The notes: a model not told the origin generated them from the sequence alone. Numbered from the stretch's first letter, positions 7,796 to 16,987 are shown. The stretch: 33,778 nt of DNA from Bacilli bacterium (GCA_022793235.1 JAAWCL010000009.1:1-33778); one strand, 5' to 3'. Numbers and translations: made by a program.

Positions 7796-8356
7796 ATGTA
7801 TGAGTATATAAAGGGAATTGTTACAGAAATAAAAAGTAATGGTGTGGTAGTTGAAAGTCATGATATAGGGTATTTTATATTTACTTCTAATCCTTATGCT
7901 TTTAATGAGGGAGAAAATTATAAGGTTTATTTGTATCAAGTTGTTAAAGAAGATGAACTTAGTTTTTTTGGATTTAAAAGTATAGAAGAGAGGAATTTGT
8001 TTTTAAAACTCATTCATGTAAAAGGACTTGGTCCTAAAATGGCTTTACCTATTCTTGCTACAGGTTCTATTCCTGGAATTGTTGATGCAATAAATAGAGA
8101 AAATATTCTTTATTTAAAAAAGTTTCCTAAAATTGGAGATAAGTTGGCTAAGCAAATTGTTCTTGATTTAAAGGGAAAACTTGGGGAAATTACTGCTGTT
8201 GAAGAGGTAGAAGATCATGATGTAGTAGAACTTAGAGAGGTATTATTAGGTCTTGGTTATAAAGATAAGGAAGTCTCTTCTGTTCTTCCTAAGATATCAT
8301 CTGATTTAACAATAGAGGATAAGGTAAAGGAAGCTTTAAAATTATTATTAAAATAG
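7796..8356 (+). CDS. ruvA: Holliday junction DNA helicase subunit RuvA
   Basis: RuvA binds four-way DNA junctions and loads the RuvB motor for branch migration. The 186-residue protein has the N-terminal OB fold (MYEYIKGIVTEI, GYFIFTS) and the tandem HhH segments (LIHVKGLGPKMALPIL and LKKFPKIGDKLAKQIVLDLK). The C-terminal RuvB-binding domain is present (LLGLGYKDKEVSSVLPKI). The length is slightly short for the family but all parts are there. The ATG at 7796 follows AATGAGGTAA. ruvB begins 9 bases after the stop. RuvAB is housekeeping, but it would also process junctions in any gene conversion between the cassettes described here. Confidence 0.97.
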   Translation: MYEYIKGIVTEIKSNGVVVESHDIGYFIFTSNPYAFNEGENYKVYLYQVVKEDELSFFGFKSIEERNLFLKLIHVKGLGPKMALPILATGSIPGIVDAINRENILYLKKFPKIGDKLAKQIVLDLKGKLGEITAVEEVEDHDVVELREVLLGLGYKDKEVSSVLPKISSDLTIEDKVKEALKLLLK

Positions 8357-8365
8357 GAGGTCATT

Positions 8366-9385
8366 ATGCATACAGAAGATGTCTTAAATTGTGAAGAAAA
8401 TTGTGCTGATGAGATACTTGAAAATTCTATTCGACCTGAAAGTATTGATGAATATATTGGGCAAAAAGATGTAAAAGAGAATATTAAGGTTTTTGTAGAG
8501 GCTGCAAAAATGAGAGAAGAGGTGCTTGATCATGTTTTGCTTTATGGTCCACCAGGTCTTGGAAAGACGACTCTTGCTAATATTATTGCAAATGAACTTG
8601 GTAGTAATCTTAAAACAGCAAGTGGACCTAGTATTGAAAAAAGTGGTGATTTGGCTGCTATTTTATCTTCACTAGAACCAGGTGATGTTTTATTTATTGA
8701 TGAGATACATCGTATGCCTCGATTTATTGAGGAAATATTATATCCTGCCATGGAAGATTTTTCTTTAGATATTATTATTGGAAATGAAGGGAATACTCGA
8801 AGTATAAAAATTGATTTACCTCCTTTTACTTTGGTTGGTGCAACAACAAGAGCAGGAGATTTAACAGCCCCCCTTCGTGATCGTTTTGGAATCGTTTGTA
8901 AATTGCAATATTATACACAAGAAGAGTTATCTTTGATTGTTAAGAGGACGGCTCGGGTTTTGGGGACTGCAATTGATGAAGAGGCTGCTCATGATTTAGC
9001 TAGTAGGAGTCGTGGTACTCCAAGAATTGCTAATCGATTATTTAAGCGTGTTCGAGATTTTGCAATTGTAGATAAAAAAGGGATAATTGATAATGAAGTT
9101 TGTGATAAGGCCTTAGAACGTTTAAAAGTAGATAAATATGGTTTGGATGATACAGATCATGAGCTTTTACTTGCAATTATTAATAAATTTGGAGGAGGAC
9201 CAGTTGGTATTGAGGCGATTGCCTCTGCTATAGGTGAAGAGGTCACTACTATTGAAGATGTTTATGAACCTTATCTTATGCAGAATGGGCTTTTAAAACG
9301 AACACCTCGTGGACGTGTTGCTACTTCTCTTGCCTATGAAGTATTACAAATTAATTATCAAGAAAGTGTATTTGAGGAGATGTAG
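8366..9385 (+). CDS. ruvB: Holliday junction branch-migration ATPase RuvB
   Basis: AAA+ motor of the RuvAB complex, 339 residues. Visible are the N-terminal [11 protein letters not shown] box, Walker [12 protein letters not shown], Walker [10 protein letters not shown], sensor 1 LVGATTRAG, the arginine finger region APLRDRFGI and sensor 2 [11 protein letters not shown]. The C-terminal winged helix includes [12 protein letters not shown]. All the catalytic motifs are intact. GGAGG lies just upstream of the ATG at 8366. It is translated from the same message as ruvA and probably the small ORF and queA downstream, an order common in Firmicutes. Confidence 0.98.
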   Translation: MHTEDVLNCEENCADEILENSIRPESIDEYIGQKDVKENIKVFVEAAKMREEVLDHVLLYGPPGLGKTTLANIIANELGSNLKTASGPSIEKSGDLAAILSSLEPGDVLFIDEIHRMPRFIEEILYPAMEDFSLDIIIGNEGNTRSIKIDLPPFTLVGATTRAGDLTAPLRDRFGIVCKLQYYTQEELSLIVKRTARVLGTAIDEEAAHDLASRSRGTPRIANRLFKRVRDFAIVDKKGIIDNEVCDKALERLKVDKYGLDDTDHELLLAIINKFGGGPVGIEAIASAIGEEVTTIEDVYEPYLMQNGLLKRTPRGRVATSLAYEVLQINYQESVFEEM

Positions 9386-9387
9386 AG

Positions 9388-9480
9388 ATGGCAAATAAGC
9401 ATAGAATGTTTATTTATAGAGAAATTACTAAAATAGGTGCTAAAACAGTAATATTGGGAAATGAAATAGAAAGGAAATAA
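9388..9480 (+). CDS. Possible 30-residue protein between ruvB and queA
   Basis: An ATG two bases after the ruvB stop opens a 30-codon frame ending at TAA 9478-9480, just before queA. GAGGAG lies at a suitable distance, inside the end of ruvB. The product begins MANKHRMF, is basic and has no recognisable domain. The frame fills the gap between two operon genes, and its last codons carry the queA ribosome site (AAAGGAAA). It could be a real micro-protein or serve translational coupling to queA. Confidence 0.45.
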   Translation: MANKHRMFIYREITKIGAKTVILGNEIERK

Positions 9481-9485
9481 GATTT

Positions 9486-10514
9486 ATGAGAGTAGAAGAA
9501 TTTGCTTATCATTTACCAGAAGAATTAATTGCGCAAACCCCTTTACAAGAAAGAGATGAGGCACGTCTTTTAGTATTGGATAAAGAAACTGGAGATTTAG
9601 AACATAAACATTTTTATCATGTTCTTGATTATTTAGAAAAGGGAGATACACTTGTTCTAAATGATACTAAGGTACTTCCAGCACGTTTAATAGGTGAAAA
9701 ATATGATACAAAAGCAGTCATTGAAGTATTGCTTTTAAAAAATATAGAGAAGGATATATGGGAATGTTTAACAAAACCTGCAAGGCGTATAAAAGAGGGA
9801 GTGATTGTCTCTTTTGGAGATGGTAGGCTAAAGGCTAAATGTATTGAAGTAGGAGAAGAAGGGATTCGAAAATATGAATTTTTATATAATGGGATTTTTT
9901 ATGAGATTTTAGATAGTCTTGGTACTATGCCTCTTCCTCCTTATATTCATCAAAAATTGGAGGATGCTTCTATGTATCAGACTGTTTATGCAAAGGAAAT
10001 TGGTAGTGCTGCTGCTCCTACAGCGGGACTTCATTTTACAAAAGAACTTTTATCTAAAATTAAAGATAAGGGGGTTAATATTTGCTCTGTTACTTTACAT
10101 GTTGGTTTGGGTACATTTCGACCAGTTAATGTAGAGAAAATAGAAGAACATGAGATGCATAGTGAGTATTATACTATGAGTCAGGAGAGTGCGGATTTAC
10201 TTAACAAGACAAGAGAATGTGGTCATAAGATAATTAGTGTAGGAACAACAAGTTGCAGAGTACTTGAAACGATTGCTTCTAAAAATAATGGAATATTTAA
10301 ATGTGAGAGTGGATTTACTACTATATTTATCTATCCAGGCTATCGTTTTCAAGGTATTGATACTTTAATTACTAATTTTCATCTTCCTAAATCGACGCTT
10401 TTAATGCTTGTTTCTGCTTTAGCAGGAGTAGAAAATGTATTAGAAGCCTATAGGGTAGCTGTTGATGAGAAGTATCGTTTCTTTTCTTTTGGAGATGCTA
10501 TGCTTATCAAATAG
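9486..10514 (+). CDS. queA: S-adenosylmethionine:tRNA ribosyltransferase-isomerase
   Basis: QueA transfers the ribosyl group of SAM to preQ1 in tRNA to make epoxyqueuosine. The 342-residue protein has the family landmarks: [17 protein letters not shown] at the N-terminus, [47 protein letters not shown] and [14 protein letters not shown]. It appears complete and functional. It is the last gene of the ruvAB transcript, an arrangement seen in many Firmicutes. It ends at TAG 10512-10514, followed by about 390 bases without a conventional gene that hold cassette C3. Confidence 0.97.
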   Translation: MRVEEFAYHLPEELIAQTPLQERDEARLLVLDKETGDLEHKHFYHVLDYLEKGDTLVLNDTKVLPARLIGEKYDTKAVIEVLLLKNIEKDIWECLTKPARRIKEGVIVSFGDGRLKAKCIEVGEEGIRKYEFLYNGIFYEILDSLGTMPLPPYIHQKLEDASMYQTVYAKEIGSAAAPTAGLHFTKELLSKIKDKGVNICSVTLHVGLGTFRPVNVEKIEEHEMHSEYYTMSQESADLLNKTRECGHKIISVGTTSCRVLETIASKNNGIFKCESGFTTIFIYPGYRFQGIDTLITNFHLPKSTLLMLVSALAGVENVLEAYRVAVDEKYRFFSFGDAMLIK

Positions 10515-10619
10515 TTTATATTGTTAATTTTTTCACTATTTTTTGATAGCTATAATTTAATAAATATAAAACCATATTTTTGTGTTTTATAATAAATTAT
10601 AGTTTTTTTTCTTTCGTAC

Positions 10620-10772
10620 TTTTACGGTGATTGGATAGGAAATGTTCGTCTTACTCAATCTTGGCCTTGTTATGGTGGTTATTTTAATGTTGGAATGTAT
10701 ACAGGGCTTTTTGCTTATGGTTCAGAACAAGGACTGATTCATACTTTTTTTGGAAGTCGGTTTCTTGTATAA
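10620..10772 (+). repeat. Variable-domain cassette C3
   Basis: Third cassette, alone between queA and the Nudix gene. TTTTACGGTGAT begins at 10620 and GGAAGTCGG at 10752, again exactly 132 bases later. The frame gives FYGDWIGN, SWPCYGG, YTGLFAYG and FFGSRFLV with TAA at 10770-10772. After GSR it departs from the others with TTTC instead of TTGG, and it is the shortest. Upstream in frame there is a TAA at 10593 and no normal start codon, so it is silent as it stands. TATTATAGA follows at 10822-10830, as after C1, C2 and C5. The rest of the 10515-10901 gap is featureless AT-rich DNA apart from the promoter of the next gene. Confidence 0.8.
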
Positions 10773-10873
10773 AACTATAATAAAATAAAAAACAAAATTG
10801 TTTTTAGAATAATAGTTTATTTATTATAGAGTTCTTTATCTTTTTTATATATTGTTTATTTGTGTAATAGTGC

Positions 10874-10879
10874 TATAAT
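10874..10879 (+). promoter_or_regulatory. Extended -10 promoter of the first Nudix gene
   Basis: TATAAT at 10874-10879, preceded by TG one base upstream (GTGCTATAAT), lies 22 bases before the chosen TTG start. A weak TTGTTT lies at 10853. Confidence 0.55.
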
Positions 10880-10901
10880 ACAAGTATGGATGGTGATTGT
10901 T

Positions 10902-11378
10902 TTGAAAGAGTATATTGAACAAGGTGAATATGAACCTAGAAAAGGGTTAGAGTATGTAAAAAGAGATAATGTGGCTTTAATTACAGCTTTTGAGGATAAA
11001 TTTTGTGTTTTGCAATATAATGAGGTGAATTATAAATCTTTGATTACTGGTGGTGTTGAGAAAGGTGAAGATTTTGAATTAGCAGTTGCTAGAGAATTAT
11101 TAGAAGAAACAGGGTATTTTGATATCGCTAAGATTGTTTTAGTTGAGAATGGAATACATGTTGCTAAATTTTATGTTGAGCATAAACATCAAAATAGACT
11201 TGCTTTTTATTATCCTTATTTTGTTCAACTAAACTCTTTAGAAAATAAGGATATTGCTGAGAATGAAAGTAGGGAGCATGCTCATATTTGGTTGACTAAA
11301 GATGAGGTAGAACAGTTTGGGATGTTTGAAAATCATATTATGATGTTTGAAGAGGCTGTAAAAGTAAAAAAATTATAA
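10902..11378 (+). CDS. Nudix hydrolase
   Basis: 158-residue Nudix-fold hydrolase. The Nudix box is complete: GGVEKGEDFELAVARELLEE followed by TGY, with the metal-binding REUxEE core. These enzymes hydrolyse a nucleoside diphosphate linked to another group; the substrate is not evident. I chose the TTG at 10902 because GGTGAT sits just before it, matching the extended ribosome site used by other genes here, while an upstream frame from 10860 would run through the promoter. A possible GAGG/CCTC hairpin followed by a T run overlaps the gene end (about 11352-11392). Confidence 0.85.
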   Translation: MKEYIEQGEYEPRKGLEYVKRDNVALITAFEDKFCVLQYNEVNYKSLITGGVEKGEDFELAVARELLEETGYFDIAKIVLVENGIHVAKFYVEHKHQNRLAFYYPYFVQLNSLENKDIAENESREHAHIWLTKDEVEQFGMFENHIMMFEEAVKVKKL

Positions 11379-11415
11379 CCTCTTTTTTTTCCTTTTATCT
11401 TTCTGTAGATTTTGA

Positions 11416-11444
11416 TTTACTACTTTAAAAAAATGTTTTATAAT
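11416..11444 (+). promoter_or_regulatory. Promoter of rnc
   Basis: TTTACT at 11416-11421, a 17-base spacer and TATAAT at 11439-11444, just before the rnc ribosome site. Confidence 0.55.
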
Positions 11445-11460
11445 GAGGTAGGTGATTATA

Positions 11461-12123
11461 GTGCAAGAATTATTTAAAAAATTAAATATTGAACCTCAAG
11501 ACATGACACTTTATGAGAGAGCTTTTTCTCATTCTAGTTATGCCAATGAAAATCGTTTTATGCAGAGCTATGAGAGATTGGAGTTTTTAGGCGATGCTAT
11601 TGTTGATTTTGTAGTTGCAGAGTATTTGTATGCACATTTTAGGGAAGATGAAGGTGAAATGACTAAAGTACGTGCTAGCTATGTTTGTGAAAATGCTTTG
11701 TATGAGTATTCTATGGCTATGGGGCTGAATCATTATTTAAAATTAGGTCATGGTGAATTGTATAAAGAAAATGTTCAAAATAAAGCTATTATTGCTGATA
11801 TTTTTGAATCTTTTATGGCAGCGATTTATTTGGACTTAGGTTTTGATGTTGTACGCCGTGTTGTACTTTCTATTGTTACACCTTATATTCAAGATCAAGT
11901 TACTTTTTTTAGTGATTATAAATCTGCTCTTCAAGAGGCGGTTCAAACTGATAAAAAAAGCGTTGAATATATTTTGATTCGTGAAGATGGTCCTTCTCAT
12001 AAAAAAATATTTACTGTTGAGGTTCGTGTAGAGGGTATTGTATATGGTCAAGGTGTAGCAAGTAGTAAAAAAGAAGCAGAACAAAATGCTGCAAAAGAGG
12101 CGTTAGAAAAGCTTGCAAATTAA
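11461..12123 (+). CDS. rnc: Ribonuclease III
   Basis: RNase III cuts double-stranded RNA, including rRNA precursors. The 220-residue protein shows the catalytic signature ERLEFLGDAIVDFV, the upstream HSSYANE, and the second acidic cluster ADIFESFMAAIYLDLG. A C-terminal dsRNA-binding domain starts at DYKSALQEAVQ and includes GQGVASSKKEAEQNAAKEAL. I chose the GTG at 11461 because AGGTGAT lies 4-10 bases upstream. A GTG at 11452 would overlap that ribosome site. All the catalytic acids are present. It has its own promoter and is followed by the RNase J gene with a separate promoter. Confidence 0.95.
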   Translation: MQELFKKLNIEPQDMTLYERAFSHSSYANENRFMQSYERLEFLGDAIVDFVVAEYLYAHFREDEGEMTKVRASYVCENALYEYSMAMGLNHYLKLGHGELYKENVQNKAIIADIFESFMAAIYLDLGFDVVRRVVLSIVTPYIQDQVTFFSDYKSALQEAVQTDKKSVEYILIREDGPSHKKIFTVEVRVEGIVYGQGVASSKKEAEQNAAKEALEKLAN

Positions 12124-12136
12124 TTTAGAAGAAGAT

Positions 12137-12165
12137 TTGAAATAATAATTATTTTATGATATAAT
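12137..12165 (+). promoter_or_regulatory. Promoter of the RNase J gene
   Basis: TTGAAA at 12137-12142, exactly 17 bases, then TATAAT at 12160-12165 with an upstream TGA extension. One of the best sigma-A promoters in the window. Confidence 0.75.
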
Positions 12166-12210
12166 CTAGAAATATTTATCTAATAAAAAATTAAGAAGAA
12201 AGGAAGTATT

Positions 12211-13872
12211 ATGAGTAAAATTAAAATATTTAGTTTAGGCGGCTTAAATGAAAATGGAAAAAATATGTATGTTGTAGAAGTAGATAAAAGGATATTTGTT
12301 TTTGATGCTGGTCTAAAATATGATAATGATATAAAGCTTGGAATTGATTATATCATTCCAAATTACGATTATTTAATAAAAAATAAAAAGAATGTTGTAG
12401 GTATTTTTTTAACACATGGGCATGAAAGTCATATGGGAGCTGTTCCAGAGTTATTAAAGCAACTTCCCCATATTCCTGTTTATGGTAGTAAACTTACTTT
12501 AGATTTATTAAAAAGTGATTTAGATCCTAGAATTTTAAAAAAAGTAAAATTAGTTGAGTTGAAACCACATATTAAAATTAATTTTGGGAGACTTTCTCTT
12601 TTTCCTATTCGTGTTACGCATTCTATACCGGATTCATTGCTTTATGTTTTGTATACACACGATGGTGCGATTGTGTATACAGGAGATTTTGTATTTGACT
12701 CTACCGTTCCAGAAAATTATCAAACTGATATTGGAAAACTGGCATATGTTGGGAAACAGGGTGTTTTATGTCTTTTAAGTGAATCTTTATATGCAGAAAG
12801 GGCAGGACATACTAGTCCAAATAATAGAGTCTCTTCTTTTATTCGAGAAGTTTTAACGAAAAGTGAGGATCGAATTATTGCTACTGTTTTTCCAGCACAT
12901 TTTTATCGCTTACAAGAGATTTTTGATGAAGTTTTAAAAACAAATAGACAAGTTATCATTATGGGGAAGAAGTTACAGAGTATAATTATTAAGGCTATTG
13001 ATGATGGGTATTTGCGTTTTAATAAACAAAGAATTGGTAATCTTGCCAATATAGAAGATAAAAATTCTATTATATTGATTTCTGATGATAGAGAAAAACC
13101 TTTTGCTAATTTAGAAAGAATTATTAGAGGATATGATAAGTATATTACTATAAAAGAGCAGGATACTATTTTTATTACAGAGCCTACTTATGAGGGTATA
13201 GAAAAAATTACTGCTGAGATTATGGATGAGGTGGCTATGCTTGGTGCAGATGCTGTTAGTTTATCTTCTAAAGAGCATTTACTTCATCATGCCTCACGTG
13301 AAGATTTAATGCTTATGATTAATTTAATGAATCCTAAGTATTATTTTCCAGTTAAGGGTGAGTATAGGCATTTATATGCTAATGGTGTTGTAGCAGAGGA
13401 TGTTGGTATACCAAAAAATCATATTATTTTAAAACAGAATGGTGATATTGCTACCTTTATTAATGGTGAATTAAAGTCAGAAAACTTTGATCATATTAAA
13501 GTAGATGAAATATTTATAGATGGTACAAGTGGGGAAGATGTTGGAAATCTTGTATTAAAAGATAGAGAAATGTTAGGAGAAAATGGTATCGTTATTGTTA
13601 GCTGTACCCTTAATAAAGATACGAAAAAAATTGTAGGTGGACCTGAGATACTTACTAGGGGTTTTATTTATGTTCGTGATAATCAATCTTTGCTTGAGGA
13701 TACGAAGTCTTTAGCTAAAGAGGTTATTGAGATTAATATAGAGGATAATGTTAAAAGAGTGGACTATTCTAAGATTAAAAATGAGGTAAGAGATAAATTA
13801 GGAAAATTTTTCTATGAAAAAACTGAATCTAAACCTATGATTATAACTGTTATACAAGAAGTGGAAATATAG
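12211..13872 (+). CDS. Ribonuclease J-family protein with altered active site (RNase J2-like)
   Basis: 553 residues of the RNase J family: metallo-beta-lactamase fold, beta-CASP domain and C-terminal domain. Family landmarks include LGGLNENGKNMYV, IFLTHGHESHMGA, HSIPDS, YTGDFVFD, INLMNPKYYFPVKGEYRHL and TRGFIYVRDN. The metal motif is HGHESH rather than HGHEDH, so the Asp is replaced by Ser. In place of LSDS there is LSES, the usual SNIHRLQ is PAHFYRLQ, and the SGH motif reads LHHAS. Eroded ligands are typical of RNase J2, which supports J1 in a complex. A separate J1 is therefore expected elsewhere. The ATG at 12211 follows AGAAAGGAAG. An HD-like gene follows after 3 bases. Confidence 0.85.
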   Translation: MSKIKIFSLGGLNENGKNMYVVEVDKRIFVFDAGLKYDNDIKLGIDYIIPNYDYLIKNKKNVVGIFLTHGHESHMGAVPELLKQLPHIPVYGSKLTLDLLKSDLDPRILKKVKLVELKPHIKINFGRLSLFPIRVTHSIPDSLLYVLYTHDGAIVYTGDFVFDSTVPENYQTDIGKLAYVGKQGVLCLLSESLYAERAGHTSPNNRVSSFIREVLTKSEDRIIATVFPAHFYRLQEIFDEVLKTNRQVIIMGKKLQSIIIKAIDDGYLRFNKQRIGNLANIEDKNSIILISDDREKPFANLERIIRGYDKYITIKEQDTIFITEPTYEGIEKITAEIMDEVAMLGADAVSLSSKEHLLHHASREDLMLMINLMNPKYYFPVKGEYRHLYANGVVAEDVGIPKNHIILKQNGDIATFINGELKSENFDHIKVDEIFIDGTSGEDVGNLVLKDREMLGENGIVIVSCTLNKDTKKIVGGPEILTRGFIYVRDNQSLLEDTKSLAKEVIEINIEDNVKRVDYSKIKNEVRDKLGKFFYEKTESKPMIITVIQEVEI

Positions 13873-13875
13873 AAT

Positions 13876-14469
13876 ATGAAAAAAACTAAGGAAGAACTTG
13901 TAAATGATTGTTTAAAATTATGTAAAGAAAATTCTCCTAAAGATGTTATATTCTTTAATATCGGTATTGTAAAGGCAAAGTCGTTAGGTGCGTTTTATAA
14001 AGCAAATTTATTTGTTATTACTGTTGGTACTTTGCTTATGGATATTAAGTTGCAAGAAGCAAGAAAAGCGGGTATTATTGAGAAACATGTGGAGATGTCT
14101 ATAGAATTTGCTAAAGTTTTTTTAAAGAATTATTCTATTACAGAGGAAGAGTTTAATCAAATTATTTGTTGTATTAGAGAACATCATCTTATAGAACATA
14201 CAAGTTTGGAGGCAGAAATTGTGTCTAATGCTGATTGTTATCGTTTTTTGTATCCGATAAGTGTTTTTTCTTATTTGAAGATTTTGTTAGAGAGAGGATT
14301 AAATGTACATGAGGCTTTGCAACAAGTTAAGAATAAGGTTGATGAAAAGTATCATTTGTTAACTCTATCTAAGGCTATAGAGGAGCTTACAGATAGTTAC
14401 CATTCTTTTGAAATCCTATTAAGAAATATTGATGAAGATTATGTATCGTTAACTAAAGACTGTTTATAA
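13876..14469 (+). CDS. HD-domain-like protein
   Basis: 197 residues. The middle resembles an HD-type metal-dependent phosphohydrolase: the segment around residues 75-85, the IREHH string near 96 and EAEIVSNADCYRFL near 112-125, where the second His and the Asp of the fold are expected. The classic HD pair in the first helix is not clear (LMD near residue 55 is the best candidate), so the active site may be degenerate. It is translated 3 bases after the RNase J-like gene and is presumably co-expressed with it. The assignment to the HD superfamily is tentative, and the substrate is unknown. Confidence 0.6.
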   Translation: MKKTKEELVNDCLKLCKENSPKDVIFFNIGIVKAKSLGAFYKANLFVITVGTLLMDIKLQEARKAGIIEKHVEMSIEFAKVFLKNYSITEEEFNQIICCIREHHLIEHTSLEAEIVSNADCYRFLYPISVFSYLKILLERGLNVHEALQQVKNKVDEKYHLLTLSKAIEELTDSYHSFEILLRNIDEDYVSLTKDCL

Positions 14470-14501
14470 AAAAGACTAAAAAAATATAGAAAAATAATGA
14501 T

Positions 14502-14526
14502 AGTATAGTTATATATACTGTTTTTT
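14502..14526 (+). terminator. Possible terminator after the HD-like gene
   Basis: AGTATA (14502-14507) pairs with TATACT (14514-14519), followed by GTTTTTT. The stem is short and AT-only, so this is a weak call. Confidence 0.4.
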
Positions 14527-14575
14527 CTTTTCTAAATAATTTATCTTCAATACCCAGCATTTTTATCTCTTTTTA

Positions 14576-14604
14576 TTGTCAGGTCTTTTATTAAATGATA
14601 AACT
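14576..14604 (+). promoter_or_regulatory. Promoter of the glycosyltransferase gene
   Basis: TTGTCA at 14576-14581, a 17-base spacer and TAAACT at 14599-14604, 18 bases before the chosen start. Confidence 0.5.
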
Positions 14605-14622
14605 TAAAATGAGGTGTATGTT

Positions 14623-15627
14623 GTGAAAGTTTTATTATATACAGAGGGATTAAAAACTATAGGTGTTAGTGGTTTGGGAAAGGCGATTGAACATCAGAAA
14701 AAGGCTCTTAGTGATGTGGGAATTTCTTATACAATTAATGTAACAGATGATTATGATATTCTTCATATTAATACTTGGTTTTTTAAATCTTATTTTGTAG
14801 CGAAAAAGGCTAAAAAACGTGGAAAAAAAATTGTATATCATGCACATTCTACAGAAGAAGATTATCGTAATGGTTTTATTTTGGCTAATCAGACATCTAA
14901 ACTTATTAAATGGTGGCTTATTAAATGTTATTCTTTAGGTGATGTGATTGTTACCCCTACAGAGTATTCTAAAAAATTACTTGAAAATTATAAAGGTCTT
15001 GAAAATAAAAAAATTTATGCTATATCGAATGGAATTGAGCTTGATTTTTTTAAAGATGATCCATCTTATAGAGAAACTTTTAGAAAAAGGTATAACTATG
15101 AGGAAGAAGATAAGGTCATTATTAGTATAGGTTTATATATTCGAAGAAAAGGTATTGTTGATTTTGTTGAATTAGCTAAAAGACTTCCTGAATATCAATT
15201 TATTTGGTTTGGTGAAAGTCCTCTTATGGCGGCTACTGAGGATGTTAGGCGTGCTGTAAATACTAAACTTCCCAATCTAAAATTTGCAGGCCATGTGGAT
15301 CAAACTTTTATTCGAGAGGCTTTATCAGGTTGTGATTTATATTTATATCCAACATTTGAAGAGACTGAGGGTATTCCTATTATAGAGGCCACTATCATGA
15401 AATGTCCTGCTATTATTCGAGATATTCCAATATTTGATGAATTTGAGGATAAAAAGAGTATTTATAAGGCAAAAGATGTTGATGAGTTTGAATTATTAAT
15501 AAGATCTTTTTTTAAAGGTGATTTGCCTTCTCTTGTAGAAGAAGCTTATCTTCTTGCTAAAAAAAGAGATATAAAAGAGGTTGGAAAACAGTTAAAAGAA
15601 GTTTATAAAAAAGTATTGGAGGATTAA
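14623..15627 (+). CDS. GT4-type glycosyltransferase
   Basis: 334-residue GT-B fold glycosyltransferase. The N-terminal half has GVSGLGKAIEHQKKAL and YHAHSTEEDYR. The C-terminal donor-binding half has SNGIELDFF, SIGLYIRRKGI, FAGHV and the EETEGIPIIEA motif (E-x7-E type) characteristic of family 4. It resembles enzymes that transfer glucose to diacylglycerol or to surface glycans, but the acceptor cannot be read. I chose the GTG at 14623 because GAGGTG lies at 14611-14616; an in-frame GTG at 14614 is part of that ribosome site. The Nudix gene downstream starts 2 bases after its stop, so this is the first gene of a small operon. Confidence 0.85.
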   Translation: MKVLLYTEGLKTIGVSGLGKAIEHQKKALSDVGISYTINVTDDYDILHINTWFFKSYFVAKKAKKRGKKIVYHAHSTEEDYRNGFILANQTSKLIKWWLIKCYSLGDVIVTPTEYSKKLLENYKGLENKKIYAISNGIELDFFKDDPSYRETFRKRYNYEEEDKVIISIGLYIRRKGIVDFVELAKRLPEYQFIWFGESPLMAATEDVRRAVNTKLPNLKFAGHVDQTFIREALSGCDLYLYPTFEETEGIPIIEATIMKCPAIIRDIPIFDEFEDKKSIYKAKDVDEFELLIRSFFKGDLPSLVEEAYLLAKKRDIKEVGKQLKEVYKKVLED

Positions 15628-15629
15628 AT

Positions 15630-16091
15630 ATGAGTGATTATATTCGTTTTCTTAGAAATTATGTTGGAAGTAGAGCACTTCTTACAGTTGGATCTTGGAT
15701 TTTAGTTATTAATGATAAAAATGAAGTATTGATGCAATTTCGAAGTGATTTTCATGCTTGGGATTTTCCAGGTGGTACTATGGAAATTAATGAGACTATA
15801 GAAGAATCTGCTATTAGAGAGTTGAAGGAAGAGACTAATTTGGAAGCTGAAACTATTCAAATTTTGGATGTTTTTTCTGGAGAAGATATTTATAGAAAGT
15901 ATCCTAATGGTGATGAACTTTATGTAATATCTGTTTTGTGTGAAGTACGTAAATTTCATGGAGATTTACATATTAATGATGGAGAATCTACTCAGTTGAA
16001 ATGGTTTAAGTTTGATGAGTTACCAGAAAATCTTGCTCCTGTTACTCAAAGATGTATTGAACGTATTCGAAAATACTTAGTTGAATTATAA
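15630..16091 (+). CDS. Nudix hydrolase
   Basis: 153 residues with a complete Nudix box: GGTMEINETIEESAIRELKE followed by ETNLEA. The N-terminus MSDYIRFLRNYVGSRALLTV resembles MutT-like enzymes that act on nucleoside diphosphate derivatives. It follows the glycosyltransferase by 2 bases and precedes the DUF1848 gene by 1 base, so all three should be on one message. The substrate is not predictable; proximity to a sugar transferase makes a nucleotide-sugar or free nucleotide plausible. Confidence 0.85.
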   Translation: MSDYIRFLRNYVGSRALLTVGSWILVINDKNEVLMQFRSDFHAWDFPGGTMEINETIEESAIRELKEETNLEAETIQILDVFSGEDIYRKYPNGDELYVISVLCEVRKFHGDLHINDGESTQLKWFKFDELPENLAPVTQRCIERIRKYLVEL

Positions 16092-16092
16092 T

Positions 16093-16980
16093 ATGATACT
16101 TAATGTTAGTGGACGAACAGATATTGTTGCTTTTTATTCTGAATGGTTTATGAATCGTTATAGAGAGGGTTTTGTGGATGTTCGAAATCCTTTCTATTAT
16201 CATATGGTTAGTCGTATTTATTTTAAAGATGTTGATTTAATTTTGTTTTGTACTAAAAATCCTTTGCCTATTTTAGATCAATTAAAAGAGATAAATAAAA
16301 AAATTTTGTTTCACGTTACTTTGACTCCTTATAAAGAAGATATTGAACCTAAGGTTTTAAAGAAGAATATTATAGAAGGTATTAAACGAGTATCTAAGAT
16401 TATTGGAAAAGATTATGTATATGTAAGATATGATCCTATTTTTTTAAATGATAAATATACAGTTGATTATCATATCAAGGCATTTGATTCTATGTGTTCT
16501 ATGCTTGATGGATATGTTCATCATATTATTGTATCTTTTTTAGATGAATATAAAAATGTAAATAAGAATAAAACTATATTAAAAAATAGAATGATTACAG
16601 AAAAAGAGTATAGAAAGATTGGATTTTATTTTAGTAGCATAGCTAAAAGGCATCGTATGTGTGTTCAAACTTGTTGTGAAGAGAGGAATTTAGTTGAATA
16701 TGGTTTTATAAAGGATGATTGTATTTCGCGTGATTTAGCTTATAAACTTACTAAAAAGAAATATAAGAAATGGAAAGTACGTGATTGTCAATGTGTAGAG
16801 ATGGTCGATATAGGTGTTTATAATTCTTGTGGGCATTTCTGTAAATATTGTTATGCGAATTATGATGAGAAAAAAGTGTGTGCACATTTTAAAAAACATA
16901 ATAAGAATTCTTCTCTTTTAATTGGAGATTTAGAAGAGGAGGATATTATAAAAGTACGAGCAGATAATGGAAAAAAATAA
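16093..16980 (+). CDS. DUF1848 family protein with Cys cluster
   Basis: 295-residue member of the DUF1848 family. Recognisable blocks are NVSGRTDIVAFYSEWF, VRNPFYYHMVSRIYF, LILFCTKNPLPIL and YVRYDPIF. The C-terminal part has ARDCQC-like cysteines (RDCQC) and a CGHFCKYCYANY motif that should bind an Fe-S cluster, reminiscent of radical-SAM-type chemistry. The family has no firmly known function that I can name. The ATG at 16093 overlaps nothing and follows the Nudix stop by 1 base; a TTG at 16081 would overlap that gene. It is the last gene of its operon. Confidence 0.85.
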   Translation: MILNVSGRTDIVAFYSEWFMNRYREGFVDVRNPFYYHMVSRIYFKDVDLILFCTKNPLPILDQLKEINKKILFHVTLTPYKEDIEPKVLKKNIIEGIKRVSKIIGKDYVYVRYDPIFLNDKYTVDYHIKAFDSMCSMLDGYVHHIIVSFLDEYKNVNKNKTILKNRMITEKEYRKIGFYFSSIAKRHRMCVQTCCEERNLVEYGFIKDDCISRDLAYKLTKKKYKKWKVRDCQCVEMVDIGVYNSCGHFCKYCYANYDEKKVCAHFKKHNKNSSLLIGDLEEEDIIKVRADNGKK

Positions 16981-16987
16981 AAAAATA

